Shown here: piece after piece, positions 8,341 to 16,554 of the stretch
How positions within the stretch are numbered: the stretch's first letter is position 1
Layout: the number at the start of each line of letters is the position of its first letter
Assembly: GCA_031288095.1 (NCBI GenBank)
Contig: JAITSB010000077.1
Location: 1-33,643, forward strand
Length of the DNA stretch: 33,643 nt
Reading direction: 5' to 3'
DNA from: Candidatus Opitulatrix roisinitermitis
GTDB taxonomy: Bacteria > Actinomycetota > Actinomycetes > Actinomycetales > Bifidobacteriaceae
Notes under the pieces: model-generated
The model's input: only the letters and a program-made list of their open reading frames with translations
Told to the model about the DNA's origin: nothing
The model's database searches: none
Program-made: the position numbers and the translations under genes

Positions 8341-10908
8341 ATGAAAAAAAATCAAAAAACCAAATTAACAAAGCCTATATTCACAAAAACGGATTGGGTT
8401 ATTTTGTCAATAATTGAAATATCTATTTTGGCATTTCTTCTGTTTATATTTTTTTGGTATGGACTAGCCGATAGATATATGCCAAGTATGGCTCCAGATG
8501 CTTTAAATCAACATATTCAATTTATGGAAAATTTTAGAGACCAATTTTATAATTCTGGAAATATACTTCCTCAATTTATACCAAATCTTGGCGGCGGTCA
8601 AAATGCTTTTTATTTTGGATATCATGGCCTTTTTAACCCAATAATTTTGCCTTTTTACGCTTTGCCGTTTTTATCTGGCTATTCTTATTATTTCATTATT
8701 GCAACAGCAACTATTTTAGCAACCACTTGGCTGACATATTATTGGCTAAGATGCAGATTTTCTAATGTATTCGCTACAATAGGCACTCTTTCAATGATAT
8801 TGACAAATTCCGTAATGTATGGCAGCTATTTTCAATTTGTTTTTTTCTCGTCTTTACCATTTCATATACTAGCATTAATTGGCATTGACAAAATAGCAAA
8901 AAAGAAAAGTCCTGCCACGCTGATTATTGCAATTACATTAATCTCTTTAACAAATTTTGTAAGCCTTTTGCCCTGCGCGGTGTTAATAGCTTTATGGATT
9001 ATATTTATTCATTTTGAAAAGAACTTAAAAATAAAAATTAAATCGCTTATTTTATTCACAACCAGAGTCTTAATATTTTGTATATCAGGAATCGCCTTAG
9101 CCACATTCATTATTTTACCAACAATAATCCCGACATTTTTATCGCGCAGCGGAGAAAAAGTCTCATATGCTTTATTTGATTTACTTTACCCTTCACTTTA
9201 TATTTTTCCTGAAATTCAAAATGTGTTTTTAAATAATTACAGAGTTATTTATTCAATGTCCTCATTAGGCATAGCAGCCTTCAACCTACTATTTCTTTGC
9301 GTTCTTTTATTCTCACGAAATAAAAAATATGTATTTTTAGCATCATCTTTTCTAATTCTTTGCATTTTTCCAATATTTTCTTATGCACTTAATATGTTTA
9401 ATTATATATTTGACAAAGTGTTTATCTCCTTTTTGCCTATTTATGCAATACTTATTACTCAATCATTTAAATTAATACAAAAAAACATACACAGTATTAG
9501 AATGCCAAACCTAAACAAAAAAATAGCCTTTGGACTAGTCGTTATTTTTTCTTGTTTATCAACAGCAATTTTACCTATCCGAAATTATTTGGAAAATCCA
9601 AATCATTTCACAGAAAGTTTTTATTCTTCAAAAATGCACAATTCAGAAGTAAATTATACAAAATCTTTTCTCAAAGCCGCCAAAAACCAACTTGAAAATA
9701 ATCAACCTATATATAGATCAGCCATATCTTCATCTCAAGATCAATATTTAGAAGAATGCCAATATTACCCAATGAATAAAATTCTTTCAGATAACTATTT
9801 CACAGATTCTATATACACTTCATCAAATAACATAAGCTGGCGAAACTATCAAAATAATATTTTATGGAATGAATCAAAATGCACTTATGTGAACTGGACT
9901 ATGCAAAATGCCAATTCCATCTTTAATAGAACACTTTTAGGCGAAAAATATCTTTTTCTAGAAAAACACGACACTAAAACCGACACAACGGGTTATCAAA
10001 ATACGCAAGACTATGTCTGGCAAAATAACAATGTATTCTCACTTGGTTATGCTACAAATAACCTATTTTCTAATATGCAAAATATGGGCGATATTGAGCA
10101 AAAAGCCTCTTTGATACAAGGTATTAGTTTAACTGAAAATACCGCAGATGAAAAAACTTTGCTAAAAAACTTAACTTATAATAATTCTCCTAAGATCGAT
10201 AATTTTGAAAAACTTGATTTATCAGATATTTTTAAAAAAGAACAAAAAGGGCTTTCAATTTTTCGGCTGCGTGACTCTTTAAACAAAACTTATAAATTGC
10301 CTAAAAAACTCACAAATTCATTATTATTTATAAAGATTAAATTAAATAAAGCGATTTTAGACGAAAAACAATCTTATAATGGTTTAAAAATAAACAATAT
10401 TACTCATATATTTCAAAAAAACGTTATGTACAATTCAACGAATACAGATTTGAGATTTATAATTCCGCCAGATAAAAAAGGCAATCTTGAAAATCTCAAA
10501 ATAACTTTATCTCAAGGCACTTGGCCAATAGACAGGATTGAAGCCTTCACTATGCCTGTTGCAGATATTCAAAACGCTTATAAAAATTTTGACCAAATGA
10601 ATGTTAAGCAATTTAACACTAATGGTTTATATGGCGACATAAACATAACTCGGCCTAATTCTGTAATCGCTTTTTCCATAGGTTATGATTCAGGTTTCGC
10701 GTTAAAAGTTGACGGCGTTCAAACACCTATTTTTGAAGTCAATGGAGGCATTATAGGGGCAAATATCTCCCCAGGCTATCATAATATTGAACTAACTTAT
10801 TCTGCCCCTTATTATATGGCTGGAATTGCTATTAGCGCAATAACTCTTATTCTTTTGATCGGCAGCGGGCCCGTTACTAGAATTGCTAGATTTAGAAAAC
10901 ATCGCTAA
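8341..10908 (+). CDS. YfhO-family membrane glycosyltransferase-like protein (paralog 2)
   Basis: Homologous over its length to 4674-7289; FIPNLGGGQNAFYFGYHGLFNPIILPF, YFTDSIYTSSNN, FDQMNVKQFNTNGLYGDINITRPNSVIAFS. Confidence 0.78.
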   Translation: MKKNQKTKLTKPIFTKTDWVILSIIEISILAFLLFIFFWYGLADRYMPSMAPDALNQHIQFMENFRDQFYNSGNILPQFIPNLGGGQNAFYFGYHGLFNPIILPFYALPFLSGYSYYFIIATATILATTWLTYYWLRCRFSNVFATIGTLSMILTNSVMYGSYFQFVFFSSLPFHILALIGIDKIAKKKSPATLIIAITLISLTNFVSLLPCAVLIALWIIFIHFEKNLKIKIKSLILFTTRVLIFCISGIALATFIILPTIIPTFLSRSGEKVSYALFDLLYPSLYIFPEIQNVFLNNYRVIYSMSSLGIAAFNLLFLCVLLFSRNKKYVFLASSFLILCIFPIFSYALNMFNYIFDKVFISFLPIYAILITQSFKLIQKNIHSIRMPNLNKKIAFGLVVIFSCLSTAILPIRNYLENPNHFTESFYSSKMHNSEVNYTKSFLKAAKNQLENNQPIYRSAISSSQDQYLEECQYYPMNKILSDNYFTDSIYTSSNNISWRNYQNNILWNESKCTYVNWTMQNANSIFNRTLLGEKYLFLEKHDTKTDTTGYQNTQDYVWQNNNVFSLGYATNNLFSNMQNMGDIEQKASLIQGISLTENTADEKTLLKNLTYNNSPKIDNFEKLDLSDIFKKEQKGLSIFRLRDSLNKTYKLPKKLTNSLLFIKIKLNKAILDEKQSYNGLKINNITHIFQKNVMYNSTNTDLRFIIPPDKKGNLENLKITLSQGTWPIDRIEAFTMPVADIQNAYKNFDQMNVKQFNTNGLYGDINITRPNSVIAFSIGYDSGFALKVDGVQTPIFEVNGGIIGANISPGYHNIELTYSAPYYMAGIAISAITLILLIGSGPVTRIARFRKHR

Positions 10909-10982
10909 AAATCAAAATAGCAGCACTATAAAATAACGGCACTAGAGAATAACGGCTCTAAACTAATTGAAAAACTTTGAAA

Positions 10983-12068
10983 CTAATTGGAAAATTTAAA
11001 TTCCACAACATCGTTTTCTTGCATAATATAATCTTTTCCTTCCAATCTAGCCTTCCCGGCTTCTCTAGCCTTAGCAAGTGATTTATATTCTAGCAAATCT
11101 TCAAAAGACACTATTTCAGCCTTTATAAAGCCTTTTTTGAAATCACTGTGGATAACTCCGGCAGCGTCAGGAGCTTTGGTGCCTCGGGAAATTTGCCAAG
11201 CCCTAACTTCTGTTTTGCCAGCTGTTAAAAATGTCTGTAATTGAAGTGTTTCAAAACCAATTTTTATTAATCTATCTAAACCAGGAGCATCCAATCCAGA
11301 CATATCTAGCATTTCTTTAGCTTCTTCATCAGAAATTTCGGTTAAGTCTGCCTCAAATTGAATATCTAAAAACAAGGATTTTGCTGGAGTGACGATATTT
11401 GACAATTCTTTTAAAAGCTGTTTATTATTCAGGGTTTTTTCATCAACATTAAAAACAAATATAAATGGCTTAGCTGTCAAAAACTGCAAGTCTTTGATTA
11501 TTTCCAAATTTAGTTTTCCGCTGTTAGCTGCCTGGGAAAGCAAAATGCCTTCTTGCAAAAGTTTTTTAGCTTGGCAAATTTCTTCATAATATTCTTTGTC
11601 AATTTTTGCACCCCTTAACTCTTTTTCAAGCCTGGCAGAAATATTCTCAATAGTTTGTAAATCAGCTAACATTAATTCGGCATTTATAATTTCAATATCT
11701 CTAACAGGGTCTATTTGACCTGACACATGAACTATGTCGCTATTGTCAAAAGCTCTAACAACTTGGCATATAGCATCTGTTTGTCTTATATTAGCTAAAA
11801 ACTGATTGCCTAAACCTTCTCCTTGTGAAGCGCCTTTAACAATTCCGGCAATATCTACAAAACTAACTGTTGAATAAACTATTTTATCAGGGTTAAATAT
11901 TTCCGCTAATTTAGATAAACGGCTATCTGGCAAATTAACTATGCCTACGTTTGGGTCAATTGTGGCAAAAGGATAATTTTCAGCCAAAACTTTTTGTTTT
12001 GTCAAAGCATTAAAGAGAGTGGACTTTCCAACATTAGGCAAACCAACTATTCCTATATTTAAAGACAT
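10983..12068 (-). CDS. ychF: Ribosome-binding ATPase YchF
   Basis: GIVGLPNVGKSTLFNALTK, NYPFATIDPNVGIV, FVDIAGIVKGASQGEGLGNQFLANIR, C-terminal TGS domain. Confidence 0.97.
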   Translation of the reverse strand: MSLNIGIVGLPNVGKSTLFNALTKQKVLAENYPFATIDPNVGIVNLPDSRLSKLAEIFNPDKIVYSTVSFVDIAGIVKGASQGEGLGNQFLANIRQTDAICQVVRAFDNSDIVHVSGQIDPVRDIEIINAELMLADLQTIENISARLEKELRGAKIDKEYYEEICQAKKLLQEGILLSQAANSGKLNLEIIKDLQFLTAKPFIFVFNVDEKTLNNKQLLKELSNIVTPAKSLFLDIQFEADLTEISDEEAKEMLDMSGLDAPGLDRLIKIGFETLQLQTFLTAGKTEVRAWQISRGTKAPDAAGVIHSDFKKGFIKAEIVSFEDLLEYKSLAKAREAGKARLEGKDYIMQENDVVEFKFSN

Positions 12069-12238
12069 GCCTTTTCCTTTTTAGATAATTTTTCTGGCGG
12101 TATTTTAACAACTTTATTTGAAAAAGCAGCTGGAAAAATTTTAGCAGAATTTTTTGTTCTATGAATAATTGTAGGAGTTAAAAAAACAAATATTACAACA
12201 CATATACACAAAAAAATAAAGCCTGTTCCAAACTCCAT
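12059..12238 (-). CDS. Small single-TM membrane protein (59 aa), start of ychF overlaps its 3' end
   Basis: Hand translation MEFGTGFIFLCICVVIFVFLTPTIIHRTKNSAKIFPAAFSNKVVKIPPEKLSKKEKACL-stop; absent from the ORF track. Confidence 0.45.
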   Translation of the reverse strand: MEFGTGFIFLCICVVIFVFLTPTIIHRTKNSAKIFPAAFSNKVVKIPPEKLSKKEKACL

Positions 12239-12403
12239 ATAAACATTCTAACATATAACATTCCAACATATAATATGCTAAAAAACATCTAATATGCCAA
12301 AAACATAGTGCTGTTTGAAGAATTTAATATTTGAATAATTCAACTTTCAACAGGCAATTAATAACTCTTGACTTTCAAACCTGCAAACTGCTAACATAAA
12401 TAT

Positions 12404-13036
12404 ATGAAATTATTTAGAAAAGAGCTAGACCCCGCCTTAGCTATCTGGCACGGCAAAAGGTTTTTAGCCGCCTTTCTATTATCTCTAACAGTAATTAGCA
12501 TTATTTTTAAAATAATCGATTCAGTGCCGCGAGGTGAAGAAGTGGTTGTGGCTGCTAAAAATATAACTGCTGGAAAAATTATAGGAGCTGACGATTTGCA
12601 AATTTTAGAAGTCAGTTCTAACACCATTATAGATCAAACCATAAAAGACCCAAATGCATTAGTAAACAATAAATCTGTTATAGATATTTATAAAGGGCAA
12701 ATTTTCACCGACAATCTTTTGGCAGGCAACACAGAAAATTTGCCCGCTCCGGCTGGAAAAGTTCCTTTAGTTATAACTTTAAATGATTCATCAGCCGGCA
12801 AAATTTTTCAAAAAGGAGATTCTATAAATATTCTGACGCTTGATTCTGAAGCTAAAAAAATCGTCTATTTAGCCCGCAATGCCCTAATTCTGTCCCCAAT
12901 TAGCGAAACCAAGAATAATCAACAATTTAACGATGCCGGTCAGCAATTTAATGTTATGGTGGGAGTGACCCCTCAAGAAGCTGAAAAATTAGCTGTGACT
13001 AACGGCGTTCAGCCTTTAACAGCCTTAAAGGCATAA
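12404..13036 (+). CDS. SAF-domain protein (CpaB/RcpC-like), membrane anchored
   Basis: N-terminal TM, VVVAAKNITAGKIIGADDLQILEVSSNT (SAF-like). Confidence 0.7.
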   Translation: MKLFRKELDPALAIWHGKRFLAAFLLSLTVISIIFKIIDSVPRGEEVVVAAKNITAGKIIGADDLQILEVSSNTIIDQTIKDPNALVNNKSVIDIYKGQIFTDNLLAGNTENLPAPAGKVPLVITLNDSSAGKIFQKGDSINILTLDSEAKKIVYLARNALILSPISETKNNQQFNDAGQQFNVMVGVTPQEAEKLAVTNGVQPLTALKA

Positions 13037-13066
13037 ATAGTTTTAGGAACATAAATAATTTTGAAG
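13031..13066. repeat. 18-bp degenerate tandem duplication spanning the SAF gene stop codon
   Basis: gcataaatagttttagga / acataaataattttgaag. Confidence 0.8.
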
Positions 13067-13102
13067 CCGGAGAAATTATAACATTCCTCGGAAAAATTAT
13101 AA

Positions 13103-13786
13103 TTATTTTGCTGAAATAACAACAGCAATTTCGCCTATTTTATTTCCTTGAGCCAGCTTTGTTTTCATAATATCTAGCACTTGATCCACATTTGCTCTAA
13201 TAATCTCTTCGTGCATTTTTGTCAGCTCCCGACATAAAGCAATTTGTCTGCCGGGCAAAATCTTTTTAGCAATTTCCAAAGATTTCACAATTCTATGAGG
13301 TGATTCATAAAAAACAGTGGTGACAGAACTCTTAGCAATCTCTTTATAAAAAGTCTGAACTTTTTGATTTTTTCGTGGAGCAAATCCTAAAAAAGTAAAT
13401 TTATCTATTGGGAAGCCGCTATATATAAGCGCCAAAAGAAAAGCTGAAGGGCCCGGAAGAATTGTTAATTCAACATTTTTCTCAACTGCCAATCTTATTA
13501 GTTTCCAGCCAGGATCGCTAATTGCTGGCATGCCAGCATCTGAAACCACTAAAACATTTTCTTTTAGACTTGTTTTCACTAAATTTTCTTGCATTTTATC
13601 TTCATTATGTTCATAAAAACTGATAATTTTAGTATTTATCAAACTAATTTTCTGTTTTTGTAAAAATGTTCTAAATTTTCTAGTATCTTCTGCCGCAATT
13701 ATTTTTGCCTGTTTTATAGCAGATATTACTCTACTACTAACATCATCTTTATTGCCGATAGGCAAACCAGCAAATATTAATGGCAT
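13103..13786 (-). CDS. rsmI: 16S rRNA 2'-O-ribose C1402 methyltransferase RsmI
   Basis: GLPIGNKDDVSSRVISAIKQAKIIAAEDTR, SDAGMPAISDPG, LPGPSAFLLALIYSGFP, FYESPHRI. Confidence 0.96.
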   Translation of the reverse strand: MPLIFAGLPIGNKDDVSSRVISAIKQAKIIAAEDTRKFRTFLQKQKISLINTKIISFYEHNEDKMQENLVKTSLKENVLVVSDAGMPAISDPGWKLIRLAVEKNVELTILPGPSAFLLALIYSGFPIDKFTFLGFAPRKNQKVQTFYKEIAKSSVTTVFYESPHRIVKSLEIAKKILPGRQIALCRELTKMHEEIIRANVDQVLDIMKTKLAQGNKIGEIAVVISAK

Positions 13787-13795
13787 AATTAAAGT

Positions 13796-14611
13796 ATGTC
13801 AGCAAAAAAACTAAAAATATTTACGCGTCGGCGTGTTATTTTTGCAGCAAGCGGAGTTTTATTAGCGATATTAGCGGCTAGTTTTTTTTGCCTAAACCCT
13901 AATATAGACCTAAATAGTCCAGACACAATAAACCAAGAAAATAAGGAGACTAATGTGTTAGATATAAAAACTGATTCACAAAATGCAAGAAGCTATTCTC
14001 TAGACGGCTGGGATGATAAAAATTTTGCTAATAAAGAAATAATAGGTTTTATAGGAGACTCAATAACTTTTGGGGATCCGTTCCCTCATTCAAATGCTGT
14101 GCAATCTATGATTAAAACCCTAGGCAATAAGTATTTATATATCAACGACGGCATCAACGGACAAACAACTGATTCATATAAGAACGTCTTTTTGCCTTTA
14201 GCTTTAAATAATTTTCAAGCATTTAAAATTAAAAATGTCTGCATTATGCTAGGAACTAATGACGCCAGAGAAGAAATTCAAACAGCACCAGAACAGTATA
14301 AACAAAATCTGCGCTATATTATAAACAAATTAAAAAATATTGGTGTGGAAAAAATAGTTCTAAATGCACCGCCTAATTTTGAAACTATTCCTGGTTCTTG
14401 GACTCAAAATTCGCGCAAATTAATTCAAAGTTATGCTGATGTTTTAGACAAAATAGCTGATAAGAAGGAAGTTTTTATAGGCGATAAACAAGCCTGGAAG
14501 ACCTTCACAAACAATCCTAAATTACTTTATGACGGTTTACATCCTTCTCAAGAAGGCTACAAAATTTTAGGCGAACTTTGGGCCAGCGCCTGGAAAAAAG
14601 CTGTTCTATAA
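13796..14611 (+). CDS. Membrane-anchored SGNH/GDSL-family hydrolase
   Basis: N-terminal TM, GFIGDSITFGDP, MLGTNDAREE, DGLHPSQEGY. Confidence 0.85.
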   Translation: MSAKKLKIFTRRRVIFAASGVLLAILAASFFCLNPNIDLNSPDTINQENKETNVLDIKTDSQNARSYSLDGWDDKNFANKEIIGFIGDSITFGDPFPHSNAVQSMIKTLGNKYLYINDGINGQTTDSYKNVFLPLALNNFQAFKIKNVCIMLGTNDAREEIQTAPEQYKQNLRYIINKLKNIGVEKIVLNAPPNFETIPGSWTQNSRKLIQSYADVLDKIADKKEVFIGDKQAWKTFTNNPKLLYDGLHPSQEGYKILGELWASAWKKAVL

Positions 14612-14663
14612 GTTATTTCTCTTCTATAAGTCTTTATTTCTATTCTATAAGGCTTTATTTTTG
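14604..14663. repeat. Three degenerate 18-21-bp tandem units spanning the SGNH gene stop codon
   Basis: ttctataagttatttctc / ttctataagtctttatttcta / ttctataaggctttatttttg. Confidence 0.9.
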
Positions 14664-14672
14664 CAAAAAAGA

Positions 14673-16472
14673 CTAAACTGCTTCTATTTCAAAAATCAAA
14701 GCAACTTGTTTTTTGGGATCTAAAATAAATTTAGTTTTTGGCGAATATATTAATTCTTCACCAGTTAATAAATCGCGCGTCTTTTGTGATTCAACATTTT
14801 TAAAATCGTCAAAGCCTCTTTTTGAAATTTTGAACTGAAACTTATTAGTTTTTTGGTAATTTAAATTAACAGCCGTTATCAAACATTTAGCTTTTTTGGT
14901 GTCAGTAAATTCTCCTTTTATAAAACGGGCGAAAACTAAAACATCTTTATTTTTGGCTGATAAAACCACGACTGAATGAAACGCTCTAAAATAACTCAAT
15001 TTTCTAATATCGTTTAATTTTTTAAAAAGACTTTGCAAACCTTGTTTATCAGCTTTTTGCCAATCTCTAACTTTATATTCGTATTTTTCATTATTTGCTA
15101 ATTCAGTGCCTGATTTATTTATGTCAGTTTCCACAAATTCATACCCTCCATAAATGCCCCATGATAAAGACCCCATAGCGGCCAAAATAGCCCTAATTCT
15201 ATGAGCCGGCAATCCTCCTTTCACTAAATATTTAGTCATAATATCAGGCGTTGTGGGCCAAAATGTCGGTTTTAGAGAAAATCCGTCTTTGCCAGCTGTC
15301 TGCATTATATAATCAGACAACTCGTCTTTGGTGTTTTTCCAAGGAAAATAGCAATGAGACAGATGAAAGCCAACACCCGCGTGAGCTTTCATAATAGGAT
15401 ATTTTGTGAAAGCCTCAGCTAAAAACAAAATATTAGGATTCCACTGATTAATCTTTTTTAAAATATACTCCCAAGCCCAAAGAGGTTTTGTGTGTGGATT
15501 ATCAACTCGAAAAAAATTTATGCCTTGTTTATGCCAGTATTTAATTATATTTATAATTTCCAAACATAAACTGTCTGGGGCGTTTTTAAAAGACAAAGGA
15601 TAAATATCTTGATATTTTTTAGGCGGATTTTCAGCATAAGCAATTGTGCCATCTTGCCTAATATTAAACCATTCCGGATGAGTTTTCAGCCATGGATGAT
15701 CAGGCGAACACTGCAAAGCTAAATCTATTGAAATCTCAATATTGTAGTTCTTAGCAGATTTAATAAGCTTTTTAAAATCTTGCAAAGTACCTAAATCTTT
15801 ATTTATATCATAGTGGCCTTTGCCATTATAGCCAATAGCCCAAGGAGACCCTGGATCATCTTTAGAAGCTGCCAAAGAGTTATCTTTGCCTTTTCTTTTA
15901 GTTACTCCTATGGGGTTAATAGGTCCTAAATATAAAACACTAAATCCCATATCTTTTATATGGGGCAAAAGTTTTGCCACATCCGCAAATGTGCCAGATT
16001 GCCAATGACCAATCTTATTTTTATGAGCTCCAACAGAACGAGGAAATAGTTGATACCATTCAGATGATAATTGAGCATTAGCATAAATAAAATATGTGTC
16101 TGAATAAACTATATTTACGCTTTCATCTGCCACTTTATAGGCATTTGTATACTCAGCCTTTATATAAAATGACCATTTGCCAACTAAATCTAGCGAAATA
16201 AAACAGCCATATCTAGCCCTGCCAGAATTCAATAATTCAAGATTTTTAGCAAAACTATAACCAGACTCATTTTCAAAAATAACCGTTGAGCGTATAGGCT
16301 CTCTACCTTCTTGAAAAATTGAAGCACTAACCTCAAAAATCTCGTCGACAGCCACCTTCACTTTAACATAATCATTAATATAAGGATGAACAGACCGAAT
16401 AATTATCTTTTTACTCCACAAATTATTTTTAGTGATAAATTTATCTACTTTTGATGTGGATTGATTAGCCAT
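14673..16472 (-). CDS. glgE: GlgE-type alpha-1,4-glucan:maltose-1-phosphate maltosyltransferase (GH13_3-like)
   Basis: N-terminal beta domain, LYLGPINPIG, GKGHYDINKDLGTLQDF, IDLALQCSPDHPWLKTHPEWF, FFRVDNPHTKP, LFLAEAFTK, FWPTTPDI. Confidence 0.88.
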   Translation of the reverse strand: MANQSTSKVDKFITKNNLWSKKIIIRSVHPYINDYVKVKVAVDEIFEVSASIFQEGREPIRSTVIFENESGYSFAKNLELLNSGRARYGCFISLDLVGKWSFYIKAEYTNAYKVADESVNIVYSDTYFIYANAQLSSEWYQLFPRSVGAHKNKIGHWQSGTFADVAKLLPHIKDMGFSVLYLGPINPIGVTKRKGKDNSLAASKDDPGSPWAIGYNGKGHYDINKDLGTLQDFKKLIKSAKNYNIEISIDLALQCSPDHPWLKTHPEWFNIRQDGTIAYAENPPKKYQDIYPLSFKNAPDSLCLEIINIIKYWHKQGINFFRVDNPHTKPLWAWEYILKKINQWNPNILFLAEAFTKYPIMKAHAGVGFHLSHCYFPWKNTKDELSDYIMQTAGKDGFSLKPTFWPTTPDIMTKYLVKGGLPAHRIRAILAAMGSLSWGIYGGYEFVETDINKSGTELANNEKYEYKVRDWQKADKQGLQSLFKKLNDIRKLSYFRAFHSVVVLSAKNKDVLVFARFIKGEFTDTKKAKCLITAVNLNYQKTNKFQFKISKRGFDDFKNVESQKTRDLLTGEELIYSPKTKFILDPKKQVALIFEIEAV

Positions 16473-16554
16473 ATTTTAACTATATCATTTTGAAATTAAT
16501 TTAAATAAAAACAATGTATAATTTAATGTATAAGCAAAATAGAAAAATAAAAAT

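Noticed and set aside
12391-12627. Minus-strand 78-aa ORF over the SAF gene start
   Set aside because: Antisense to a coherent SAF-domain CDS; no domain evidence.
16489-16522. Promoter upstream of paralog 3 (TTGAAA at 16489 and TATAAT at 16517)
   Set aside because: Spacing of about 21 bp is too long for a confident call, and TATAAT is common in AT-rich DNA.
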